Shown here piece by piece: positions 1-6,817 of a DNA stretch of 16,581 bases. A program made the position numbers and the translations under genes. The DNA is from an uncultured Slackia sp. GTDB taxonomy: Bacteria; Actinomycetota; Coriobacteriia; Coriobacteriales; Eggerthellaceae. The notes below the pieces were generated by a model. That model was not told the DNA's origin, did no database searches, and worked only from the letters and a program-made list of their open reading frames with translations. Location of the stretch: contig USLD01000010.1 in NCBI GenBank assembly GCA_900555495.1, forward strand, positions 1 through 16,581, written 5' to 3'. The first letter of the stretch is position 1. Every line of letters begins with the position of its first letter.

Positions 1-565
1 AGAAGATGTAGTCGAAGCGTTGTTCGAGCAAGGCGGCGTTCTCGACGCGCCCGCCCTGGACGACGCAGGCGTGGGCGGGGTCGAACGCCTCGGTTACGAT
101 ATCGGCCACGACCTGGCTGGTGGCGGGGGCGTAGGCGCTCGGTTTGACGAGACAGCAGTTGCCTGCCGCTATGGCGCCGATCAGCGGTTCCATAGCGAGC
201 ATGAAAGGATAGTTCCACGGCGACATGGTCAAGACGACGCCGTAGGGCTCGGCCACGGTAAAGCTTGTCGCGGGGAAGTTCGCGACATCGGTGCGTACGC
301 GTTTCGGTTCGGCCCAGCTGCGCAGATGCCCCAGTTGGTGGCGAAGCTCGGACAGCGTGAGCCCTATTTCGGTCATGTAGCTTTCCTGCGACGGTTTTCC
401 TAGGTCGGCTGCGAGCGCTTTGACGATGCGCGGCTCGGCGTTTTTGATCGCCTTGCGAAGCCGAACGAGCGCATCGACGCGTTCGTCGATGTCGATGGTC
501 GCTCCTGTCGCGAAATAGGCTTGCATCTTCGCGACGGCGCTCTCGATGGTTTTTTCGGTGTTCAT
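1..565 (-). CDS. Aldehyde dehydrogenase, N-terminal part (cut by window edge)
   Basis: This is the first 188 residues of an NAD(P)-dependent aldehyde dehydrogenase, which oxidises an aldehyde to the carboxylate; the gene continues beyond base 1. The frame is open from the ATG at 565 to the edge. The start has a good Shine-Dalgarno (AGGGAGG) 7 nt upstream. Visible family marks are PWNYP at residues 117-121 (the Asn that stabilises the oxyanion), the stretch IGAIAAGNCCLVKPS at 129-143 (cofactor-binding Lys141) and QGG at 170-172. The short N-terminus, with PWNYP near residue 118, fits the class-3/YwdH-like ALDHs rather than the longer classical type. The catalytic Cys and Glu lie outside the window, so activity cannot be judged. 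The substrate is unknown. Confidence 0.93.
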   Translation of the reverse strand, partial: MNTEKTIESAVAKMQAYFATGATIDIDERVDALVRLRKAIKNAEPRIVKALAADLGKPSQESYMTEIGLTLSELRHQLGHLRSWAEPKRVRTDVANFPATSFTVAEPYGVVLTMSPWNYPFMLAMEPLIGAIAAGNCCLVKPSAYAPATSQVVADIVTEAFDPAHACVVQGGRVENAALLEQRFDYIF

Positions 566-717
566 ATGACGGGCCTCCCTTCCGTCGGCGCCGCGCGGGC
601 GCCGTGCTTCGCCCCATGGTACGCTCGCAACGCCTCGTTGCGGCAGGCTGGCACCGAATCGTTTGAATCTGCATGCCGATTCTCTTCATACGGCCTGTTC
701 CTGGGCATTTTCCGATC

Positions 718-1490
718 TTATCGGGGAAGCGACGCGGGCGTTTGCGCCGCGATCGCGTCGGCTTCGTTTTGCGTGAGGGCCCCGTATTTCACCATGCGCG
801 CGAGAACCTGGCGCTGTCGCTGGCAGGACGGATCGAAGTTCTGCGTGGGCGCATAGGCGCTCGGTGCGTTGGGCACGCCTGCCAAAAGCATGCTTTCCCA
901 TGCGGCCATATCGGCCGGGGCCTTGCCGAGGTATCCTGCGCAGGCGTTCGCTATGCCGTAATATCCGTCGCCGAAATAGATCGAATTGACGTAGAGTTCC
1001 AGGATATCTTCTTTGGCGAGCTGCCGTTCGATATCGAAGGCCATGAGCACCTCGGCCACTTTGCGCTCGACGACTTGCTCTTGCGTGAAGAATTCGTTTT
1101 TGGCGAGCTGCTGTGTGATGGTCGAGCCGCCTTCGACGATCGAACCTGCGCGTATGTCGTTGAACAAAGCACGGGCGGTGGCGAGGACGTCGAATCCGGG
1201 ATGCTGGTAGAAACGGTGGTCCTCGACCGACACGACGGCATCGAGGTAGACTTGCGGAAGCTGTTCGAGATCGACATAGGCGCTGCTTGCGCGAATGCCC
1301 TCGGCCATCTGTGCGACGCTCTCGCGTTCGGAGGCCTGTTCGTAGAGCGTATAGCCCGTATGCCGAAATACGCGCAGGTCCCCACGAGGAATGCAAGCAG
1401 CAGGACGAGGAGCCATTTCACGAGCTTGCGCAACGCTCGGCCGAATCCGTTTTTCTTAGAGATGTCGTTGGTGTACGCGGGGCGTCGCAT
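718..1490 (-). pseudogene. Monofunctional peptidoglycan glycosyltransferase (GT51), apparently frameshifted
   Basis: The product would be a membrane-anchored GT51 enzyme that polymerises lipid II into glycan strands. The ATG at 1490 has a near-perfect Shine-Dalgarno (AAGGAGGA) and opens a frame coding a basic N-terminus plus a membrane helix (about residues 23-44, ending CAYFG). That frame then loses all GT51 character. The GT51 domain continues in the -1 frame from about 1356 to the TAA at 718-720. It has all hallmark motifs: EDHRFYQHPGFD (catalytic Glu codon at 1222-1224), GGSTITQQLAKN, RKVAEVLMAFDIER and KEDILELYVNSIYFG. The two pieces join naturally if one base is missing around 1355-1365, for example in the CCC run at 1355-1357. 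No transpeptidase domain follows, so it is monofunctional. The break is either a real pseudogenising indel or a sequencing error; I see no slippery heptamer. It lies downstream of a terminator and upstream of the aldehyde dehydrogenase. Confidence 0.85.
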
Positions 1491-1603
1491 GGGTCCTCCT
1501 TCCCGCGCCGGCTTGTTGGTCTCAGTATGCACGATGCGCCTTGCGCCGGAATGACGCAACGATACCGATTCGGTGACGAAACGGCTGGTATGTCGCAGAA
1601 AAG

Positions 1604-1631
1604 AAAACGCAGCTCGTGAAAGCTGCGTTTT
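1604..1631 (-). terminator. Rho-independent terminator after the haem membrane protein gene
   Basis: There is an 11-bp perfect stem, AAAACGCAGCT (1604-1614) with AGCTGCGTTTT (1621-1631), and a 6-nt loop. Read on the minus strand, the stem runs into TTTTCTTTTCT, a usable U tract. It sits 23 nt past the stop codon of the 1655-2362 gene and insulates it from the glycosyltransferase gene. Confidence 0.85.
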
Positions 1632-1654
1632 CCAGGAGGGGCTGCTTTGCTCTG

Positions 1655-2362
1655 CTAGGCCGCGCGGCGCACGGCGTTTCTGTCGGTCGCGAAGCGCCGT
1701 ATGCGCAGGATCGGATAGGCGGCGAAAACGACGACATAGACACACATGCTTTCTGTGGCTGCTTCTTTTCCCGCAAGGGCGGGAGGGGTGAGGATAAAAG
1801 CAAGATGCACGAAAACTAGCGCATAGAACGCATAAGCGAAACGTTGCACTTTTTTCCAGGTGGCGGCATGCATGCGCGATTTGACCGCGATGAACGATGT
1901 TGCTGTAAGAACGACAAGCAATGCGGTGATCAGCAGGGATATGGCAAGTGACACGAAGAGGTTCGCTGCGAGAGCGGGCTGGGCGGTGCTGCCATTGACG
2001 ATGCTTGCGATCTGCATGATGTAGGTGCTTGCGTAAAACATGACATGGCAAAGGGTGAGGATGCTTGCCGTGATGGAAAGCTGGCGACGGATGGGCATGA
2101 GCTTCGACTTAAGGGGCGAGGCGTCTCGCAGCGTTCCCGTGAACATGACGATGGCGAAAAACGCCATGGCGAGCGTGCAGCGTTGCATCAAGGGAAGGAA
2201 TACCGCCCAGATGTCCCCGCTGACCCCGAAGTTGATCGCATAGACGTAGACGATATCGGCGATAAACGCACATGCATAAAGGACGAGCGGCGCGTTTTTG
2301 ACGGCTTTTGCGCAGAAGAGCGCAATGCCCAATGCAATGACGGCGGCAACGACAAACCTCAT
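1655..2362 (-). CDS. MsrQ/ferric-reductase-like haem b membrane protein
   Basis: A 235-residue protein made almost entirely of hydrophobic helices (roughly 3-18, 25-45, 52-77, 94-121, 131-160, 173-193, 206-220). His106 (LCHVMFY) and His186 (FVHLAFIL) lie in facing helices, and RRQLSI at 92-97 precedes the first. This is the layout of the ferric reductase-like transmembrane domain family, which includes MsrQ/YedZ, where paired His residues hold b haem. The likely role is moving electrons between the quinone pool or a flavin donor and an external acceptor. MsrQ normally serves the molybdoenzyme MsrP; no MsrP is seen here, but the gene is divergent from a molybdoenzyme operon. ATG 2362 is preceded by an A8G8 tract whose G run is the only Shine-Dalgarno candidate. 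The exact partner is unknown; the family call is fairly sure, the function is inferred. Confidence 0.72.
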   Translation of the reverse strand: MRFVVAAVIALGIALFCAKAVKNAPLVLYACAFIADIVYVYAINFGVSGDIWAVFLPLMQRCTLAMAFFAIVMFTGTLRDASPLKSKLMPIRRQLSITASILTLCHVMFYASTYIMQIASIVNGSTAQPALAANLFVSLAISLLITALLVVLTATSFIAVKSRMHAATWKKVQRFAYAFYALVFVHLAFILTPPALAGKEAATESMCVYVVVFAAYPILRIRRFATDRNAVRRAA

Positions 2363-2366
2363 GGCA

Positions 2367-2382
2367 CCCCCCCCTTTTTTTT
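2367..2382 (-). repeat. A8G8 homopolymer tract forming the RBS of the haem protein gene
   Basis: On the plus strand there are eight C (2367-2374) followed by eight T (2375-2382), so the minus-strand mRNA reads A8G8 then TGCC before the ATG at 2362. The G run is the only purine-rich ribosome-binding site at this start. Such tracts slip easily during replication, so the length of the Shine-Dalgarno and its distance from the start could vary between cells. Confidence 0.8.
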
Positions 2383-2408
2383 GAAACCGCGAACTTCATC
2401 ATATCGCA

Positions 2409-2428
2409 ACTGTCATACTATCATAGTA
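2409..2428. promoter_or_regulatory. Palindrome and ACTGTC half-site in the divergent promoter region
   Basis: TACTATCATAGTA at 2416-2428 is a perfect 6-1-6 palindrome in the AT-rich gap between the divergent haem protein and reductase genes. It overlaps ACTGTCATA (2409-2417), which differs by one base from ACTGTCCTA in the large inverted repeat at 2528-2566. The minus-strand TATGAT at 2398-2403 could be the -10 box of the haem protein gene, but no good -35 accompanies it. A role as regulator binding site is inferred from position and symmetry only. Confidence 0.4.
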
Positions 2429-2490
2429 CAGCTTCGTAAGGAAGATATGCTTTTATTGCCTTTATCCTTGATTAAGATAGATTGATGACA

Positions 2491-2519
2491 TTGATATATG
2501 AAGAAAAGGTGGATAGAAT
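2491..2519 (+). promoter_or_regulatory. Sigma-70 promoter of the reductase operon
   Basis: TTGATA (2491-2496) and TAGAAT (2514-2519) are separated by exactly 17 bp, each close to consensus, in a locally AT-rich stretch. Transcription would start near 2526, leaving a leader of about 110 nt before the GTG start at 2635. This is the best promoter match in the window. Confidence 0.7.
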
Positions 2520-2527
2520 ACATCTTG

Positions 2528-2566
2528 TAAACTGTCCTAGAAACATAAGACACTTAGGACAGTTTA
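2528..2566 (+). promoter_or_regulatory. 12-bp perfect inverted repeat at the start of the reductase operon leader
   Basis: TAAACTGTCCTA (2528-2539) and TAGGACAGTTTA (2555-2566) are exact reverse complements, 15 nt apart, beginning about 9 nt after the -10 box. As DNA this could be an operator bound by a dimeric regulator and blocking early elongation; as RNA it would make a 12-bp hairpin at the 5' end of the message. No U tract follows, so it is not an ordinary terminator. No regulator gene lies next to it. Confidence 0.6.
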
Positions 2567-2572
2567 TCCAGT

Positions 2573-2616
2573 GTCTCGGACGATGTGCCGGGTTGTGGGC
2601 TCGTCCGGGGGGAGAC
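2573..2616 (+). promoter_or_regulatory. Second leader hairpin just upstream of the reductase Shine-Dalgarno
   Basis: GTCTCGGACGA (2573-2583) can pair with TCGTCC (2601-2606) and, after a bulge of G bases, GAGAC (2612-2616). The structure ends 4 nt before the AGGGGGGAGG ribosome-binding site at 2621-2630. It might affect ribosome access or message stability; this is inferred from pairing alone. Confidence 0.35.
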
Positions 2617-2634
2617 GAGAAGGGGGGAGGAAAC

Positions 2635-5223
2635 GTGGATACTACGTTGACTCGACGCAATTTCGTAAAATGGGGTGCCGCATCCGCGGGCGTCGCATCG
2701 CTTGTGGGCCTGAGCAGCTGTGCTCCGAGTTCTACGGAATCAAAAGAGGGGCAACCTGTTGCCGAAGAGGAAAAGGGCACGTGGCTTACGGGCGCCTGCA
2801 TGAACAATTGCAGTTGCGGTTCTTCGCGATGCCTTCTGAAGGTCTATGTTGAAGAAGGCGTGCCGCTGAAGATTCGCACCGACGAGCAAGACGAGGATAG
2901 TATCGAGGTTCCTCAGCGCAGGGCTTGCCCTCGCGGTCGTGCGCAAATCGGCAATATGCTTTCGCCTGCTCGTATTAAATATCCCATGAAGCGCAAGGGG
3001 TGGAGCCCCGACAACCCGAACGGCGAAATGCGCGGCAAGGACGAATGGGAGCGCATCAGCTGGGATGAGGCGCTTGATTATATTGCCGACGAAATGAAGA
3101 AGGCCTACGACACGTATGGGTCGCGTTCGATTCTTGCTGCAGCCTATGACGATATCGGGGATACGTATTTCGACCCCGTGGTTTGCCTGCTTAACAATCT
3201 GGGTGGCGCCGTTCATCATGATATGGGCACTGTGTCGCTTGGTTCCTGGCCGCTCCCCGAGCTTTTCATGACGGGCGGCATGCTCGCCGCCCCCGACTCG
3301 CTTGCTATCCATGAGAGCCAGCTGCATCTCCATTTCGGCAACAACTGGATGGCCAACAAGGGTGGCAATACCGCTTATCAGTTGCAGAATGCCCGCGAAG
3401 CAGGCGGCAAGGTGATTATCGTCGAGCCGTGGCTCAATCAGACGGCTGCAGCCATCGCTGACGAGTGGGTGCCCATCATTCCTGGCACCGACACGGCGTT
3501 TTGCATCGGCATGATGTATCACCAGATTGAAAACAACCTGTACGACCAGGAGTTCCTCGATAAATACTGTGTCGGGTTCGATGCCGAACATATGCCAGAA
3601 GGCGCACCGAAGGAAGGCAATTTCAAGGATTACGTGCTGGGCACCTACGATGGAGAACCGAAGACTCCTGAATGGGCGGAAGCGATCTGCGGCGTTCCTG
3701 CTGCAACCATCCGTCGCCTGGCCGAAGAAATCGCCAATACCGAGAAGGTCGATTTCTTCGCTGGTCAGTCCACCACGAAGATTCCTGCTGGCGAAATGTT
3801 CGCTCAGGCGTTCTATACCCTGGCGTCCATGCACGGCGGATTGGGCACTCCTGGCAACTTCGCTTCCTGGATCGGCTTGCACGAAGGCATGTCGTCTACG
3901 CCGTACTGCTTGGCGGGCGACTCCTCCAACGGCGCAGGGCTGAATCCCGTTAATCCCATGACGCCGCCCCTCGTTATGTCTACGCCCAACTGGGCGGAAA
4001 TCGAAGACCCCGCTTCTTGGGAAAAGGTCGATTTTTCCGAATGCTGGCAGTCTATTCTCGACGGCGAGTATGGTCGTGATATCTGGCCTGGAGGCAAAAA
4101 GCCCATCGATATCCATGTCATTTATTCGGGCGGTTATGAGAATTCGCTGAACTCGCTGCCGAATGCGAACGCAGGCATCAAAGTTTTCCGCAAGGTCGAT
4201 TTCGTATGGGGTGCCAATCCGTTCTTCGACCCCTCTCGTCAATATTGCGATATCGTTCTTCCTGTTGCGACCTGGTGGGAAAAGGGCAATCTTGCTTGGA
4301 TGAACAATTCCGACACGGTGTATTGGGCCGACCGCATCATGGAGCCGTTGTATGAATCCAAGCCTGAAAGCTATATCGCCGAGGAGCTTGCAAAGCGACT
4401 CGACGTCGACCCCTCCAAGGTGAACACCATGACCGACGCCCAGCGTACCTATGCTTCGCTGGCCGGTGCCGCCTATATGACCGATCAGGCAACCGCGGCA
4501 TATGCTCCGCTGCTCACCATCACGCAGGAAGATATCGACGAGCTCGGCGTGGAGGGGACTCCGCAAGAAGGCGCCATGACCGTGGCTGAGTTCAAAGAGA
4601 AGGGCTTCTATAAGATTCAGCGTTCCATGAATGACGCTCTAACCAACATTCCCTATAGCGCATTCTACGCTGACCCTGAGGCCAATCCTCTTGCTACCAG
4701 CACGGGCAAATTCGAGATTTATTGTCCGGCGCTCTCGGGCTACGTGAATTCTGTCGGCTTTTCTACGCTGTCTCCCATTGCGAAATGGCAGATCGGCGAC
4801 CCCGAGCAGGGTCAGGGCACGCAGACCGAGGAATTCCCCCTGTTGCTTTGGACACCGCATTCCCTGCGCCGTGCGCATACCGTTAATGACAACGTTGTCA
4901 GCCTGCGCGAAGCCTTCCCGCAGGAATGCTTCATGAGTACGGTCGACGCCGAGGCGCGCGGCATCAAGAACGGAGACATCGTTCTGATGACGAGCCCTCA
5001 TGGCCAGGTGTTGCGTCCTGCGAAGGTCATGCCCACGATCGTCCCCGGCGCAGTTGCTTTGCAGGATGGCGCATGGATTCGCATCGATGAGGAAACAGGA
5101 ATCGATTTGGGCGGCGACCCCAACATTCTTCAGGCGCCCAAGTCTTCGGGCGAGGCTTCTCAGTCGTGGCACGTTGGTGCAGGTAGAGAAGTATACTGGC
5201 GATATCGAGCTTCTGCCCGATAA
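2635..5223 (+). CDS. DMSO-reductase-family molybdopterin oxidoreductase, catalytic subunit (3' end apparently frameshifted)
   Basis: The terminal reductase of an anaerobic respiratory complex, carrying Mo-bis-MGD and one [4Fe-4S] cluster. I start at GTG 2635, which has AGGGGGGAGG 4 nt upstream and puts the Tat motif TRRNFVK at residues 6-12; the frame is open further upstream but without a signal. The hydrophobic stretch ends in LSSC (Cys29), a lipobox, suggesting a Tat-exported lipoprotein. Cys55, 59, 66 and 98 (CMNNCSCGSSRC, RACPRGR) fit the cluster site; Ser201 in GTVSLG aligns by eye with the Mo-ligating Ser of DmsA. A molybdopterin-binding C-terminal domain spans about 735-840. After residue ~844 the read frame ends in an atypical tail at TAA 5221-5223, while the neighbouring frame encodes LVQVEKYTGDIELLPDKN..., a family-like tail ending at 5263, 15 nt before the next gene. 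The acceptor (DMSO, TMAO or another compound) is unknown. Confidence 0.92.
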   Translation: MDTTLTRRNFVKWGAASAGVASLVGLSSCAPSSTESKEGQPVAEEEKGTWLTGACMNNCSCGSSRCLLKVYVEEGVPLKIRTDEQDEDSIEVPQRRACPRGRAQIGNMLSPARIKYPMKRKGWSPDNPNGEMRGKDEWERISWDEALDYIADEMKKAYDTYGSRSILAAAYDDIGDTYFDPVVCLLNNLGGAVHHDMGTVSLGSWPLPELFMTGGMLAAPDSLAIHESQLHLHFGNNWMANKGGNTAYQLQNAREAGGKVIIVEPWLNQTAAAIADEWVPIIPGTDTAFCIGMMYHQIENNLYDQEFLDKYCVGFDAEHMPEGAPKEGNFKDYVLGTYDGEPKTPEWAEAICGVPAATIRRLAEEIANTEKVDFFAGQSTTKIPAGEMFAQAFYTLASMHGGLGTPGNFASWIGLHEGMSSTPYCLAGDSSNGAGLNPVNPMTPPLVMSTPNWAEIEDPASWEKVDFSECWQSILDGEYGRDIWPGGKKPIDIHVIYSGGYENSLNSLPNANAGIKVFRKVDFVWGANPFFDPSRQYCDIVLPVATWWEKGNLAWMNNSDTVYWADRIMEPLYESKPESYIAEELAKRLDVDPSKVNTMTDAQRTYASLAGAAYMTDQATAAYAPLLTITQEDIDELGVEGTPQEGAMTVAEFKEKGFYKIQRSMNDALTNIPYSAFYADPEANPLATSTGKFEIYCPALSGYVNSVGFSTLSPIAKWQIGDPEQGQGTQTEEFPLLLWTPHSLRRAHTVNDNVVSLREAFPQECFMSTVDAEARGIKNGDIVLMTSPHGQVLRPAKVMPTIVPGAVALQDGAWIRIDEETGIDLGGDPNILQAPKSSGEASQSWHVGAGREVYWRYRASAR

Positions 5224-5278
5224 GAATTGTCCCATTGTCATGCCGGTCGGCATCGAGGAATAAAGGGAGGCGAATGAA

Positions 5279-5905
5279 ATGACTCAGTATGCTTTCTATT
5301 TCGATTCTTCCAAATGCACCGGCTGCAAGACCTGCCAGGTTGCATGCAAGGAAACCTACAAGCTCGCGCCCGACAATCTGTGGCGTCGCGTTTACGATTA
5401 CCAGGGTGGATCCTGGGCGCAAAACGATGCGGGATCCTATGTTCCTGACGGAGTGTTCAGCTATCGAATCTCGATGTCGTGCAATCATTGCGATATGCCC
5501 GCCTGCATGGCGAATTGCGCGACGGGCGCCATTTCCAAAGACGATGACACGGGCATTGTGAGCATCGATGCGGAAGCGTGTATCGGTTGCAAGGCCTGCG
5601 TTACCGCCTGTCCTTACGAGGTTCCGACGTTCGTGGAGGAAACGGGCCTGGTGACCAAGTGCGACATGTGCAGCGCCGAAGTTGCAAAAGGCGGGAAACC
5701 CTTGTGCGTGACGGCTTGCCCGATGCGTGCTCTCGATTGGGGCGACAAAGACGAGCTTATTGCGAAATACGGCGAAGGAGATGTCGAAATCGAGCCGCTG
5801 CCGGAAAACACCACCGGCGCCAACCTCGTCATCAAGCCTCATCCTGCCGCTCAGAAAACGGGTGCGGGCACGGGCTCTACGGTCAATCTTGAGGAAGAGC
5901 TCTAG
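5279..5905 (+). CDS. DmsB-like four-cluster [4Fe-4S] electron-transfer subunit
   Basis: A 208-residue ferredoxin-like subunit that carries electrons from the membrane anchor to the molybdenum subunit. Sixteen Cys form the four cluster sites of the DmsB/NrfC/PsrB family: 13-16-19-23 (CTGCKTCQVAC), 68-71-76-80 (CNHCDMPACMANC), 101-104-107-111 (CIGCKACVTACP) and 128-131-143-147. All ligands are present. There is no signal peptide, as expected for a subunit exported together with the Tat-bearing partner. The Shine-Dalgarno AGGGAGG (5264-5270) precedes ATG 5279. The gap to the catalytic gene is only 15 nt if that gene's frameshift is repaired, so translation was probably coupled. Length is normal for the family. 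Confidence 0.95.
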   Translation: MTQYAFYFDSSKCTGCKTCQVACKETYKLAPDNLWRRVYDYQGGSWAQNDAGSYVPDGVFSYRISMSCNHCDMPACMANCATGAISKDDDTGIVSIDAEACIGCKACVTACPYEVPTFVEETGLVTKCDMCSAEVAKGGKPLCVTACPMRALDWGDKDELIAKYGEGDVEIEPLPENTTGANLVIKPHPAAQKTGAGTGSTVNLEEEL

Positions 5906-5954
5906 CTTTTCGACGCACATCGCGCATGTCGGTTCGGTGCGATAGAGTGAAAGA

Positions 5955-5980
5955 CGCAGGGCGGATGATTCCGCCCTGCG
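5955..5980 (+). other. Intercistronic 11-bp stem-loop between the FeS subunit and chaperone genes
   Basis: CGCAGGGCGGA (5955-5965) pairs perfectly with TCCGCCCTGCG (5970-5980) around a TGAT loop. No U run follows, so it may act as a weak terminator or as a barrier that protects the upstream message from 3' exonucleases and sets lower expression of the downstream genes. A smaller inverted repeat, TCTCGAA/TTCGAGA (5999-6022), lies between it and the chaperone start. The 141-nt gap holds no gene. Confidence 0.65.
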
Positions 5981-6046
5981 GCGTATTACGTGGTGCTCTC
6001 TCGAAGCTTCCATGTTTCGAGATGCCGAGCACGGAGAGGGGGACGA

Positions 6047-6748
6047 ATGGCGCGCTTTTCCACCGAAGAGCTTGCCTCGGCAGGCGTTGCTTTCGATTTC
6101 GCCGCACGCTTGGTTCAGGTGGAGCCCGACCGAGCCTGGATCGAATCGTGTATCGACGACGGTCTGTTCGCCGCCGCGCCTTTCGGGCAGGACGACGAGG
6201 CGGTCGCGGACGGGCTGGCGCTGATGCGCCGATGGTGTGCGGGCGCTGCGGGCGACATCGACGAGGCGGTTGGCTCGCTGCAGCGCGAGTGGCTTCGTCT
6301 GTTCATCGGTCTGGGCGCTCCCGAGGCGTCCATCAACGAGTCGTATTACACGGAGCCGAACTCGATCATGTTCGGCCAAAGCACGCTTTCTGCGCGTGCC
6401 GCCTATCGGGCATGGGGCCTGGAAAGCGACCGCAAAACGAGCGAGCCCGACGATGCCCTGGGTATCATGCTGGCGTTTTGCGCCCATCTTGTGCGCGAAT
6501 CGCTGCGCTTGGGGGAATCGGGAGACGAAGAGGCTTCTCGTAAGCCCCTCAAAGCTTTCGAGGATTTCCTTGTGCAGCATATGCTTCCTTGGGTTTCTGC
6601 CTGGCGTTTCTTGGTGAAGCAGCACGCGAAAACCGATTACTATCGCGGGGTCGGGGAGCTGGTGTTCGGGCTCGAGCGGTCGTGCGCCGCGCGCTTCGGC
6701 ATCGCATTCAACGAAGAAAACGGTTCGTTTTCGTATAATCGCCTGTAG
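6047..6748 (+). CDS. TorD/DmsD-family molybdoenzyme maturation chaperone
   Basis: A 233-residue, probably all-helical cytoplasmic protein of the TorD family. These chaperones bind the Tat signal of the catalytic subunit and hold it until Mo-bis-MGD is inserted. The family core is visible at residues 79-112: QREWLRLFIGLG followed by INESYY and IMFGQST, matching the usual [E/D]Y-x-x-LF-x-G...P-x-ES-x-Y region. A late helix with WVSAWRFLVKQHAKTDYY also fits the C-terminal half. ATG 6047 is chosen because GGAGAGGGGG lies just upstream; an in-frame ATG at 5990 would only add a basic, unconserved leader. Its place between the FeS and membrane subunits makes the 2635-5223 product its likely client. 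Confidence 0.88.
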   Translation: MARFSTEELASAGVAFDFAARLVQVEPDRAWIESCIDDGLFAAAPFGQDDEAVADGLALMRRWCAGAAGDIDEAVGSLQREWLRLFIGLGAPEASINESYYTEPNSIMFGQSTLSARAAYRAWGLESDRKTSEPDDALGIMLAFCAHLVRESLRLGESGDEEASRKPLKAFEDFLVQHMLPWVSAWRFLVKQHAKTDYYRGVGELVFGLERSCAARFGIAFNEENGSFSYNRL

Positions 6749-6817
6749 CATGCGGCCGCGTGCGGCGTCGTCGTGCCGAATCGAGCCGCGCGTCTTGGGC
6801 CAAGAGAGGAGGGCGAT

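Noticed and set aside
626..642. Hairpin CGCAACG-CCT-CGTTGCG between the glycosyltransferase and aldehyde dehydrogenase genes
   Set aside because: Short stem, no U tract on either strand; not enough to call a terminator. The rest of the 566-717 gap holds nothing I can support.
1350..1416. Programmed ribosomal frameshift in the glycosyltransferase gene
   Set aside because: No X-XXY-YYZ slippery heptamer or downstream pseudoknot is evident, and no benefit of a truncated anchor is known; an indel is simpler.
2482..2634. Upstream in-frame extension of the reductase gene to ATG 2482
   Set aside because: It would begin upstream of and overlap the predicted promoter and leader repeats and bury the Tat signal 50 residues inside; GTG 2635 has the Shine-Dalgarno.
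2740..4566. 608-residue open frame antisense to the reductase gene
   Set aside because: It lies wholly opposite a gene with clear motifs, shows no family resemblance and is what GC-rich codon bias produces on the other strand.
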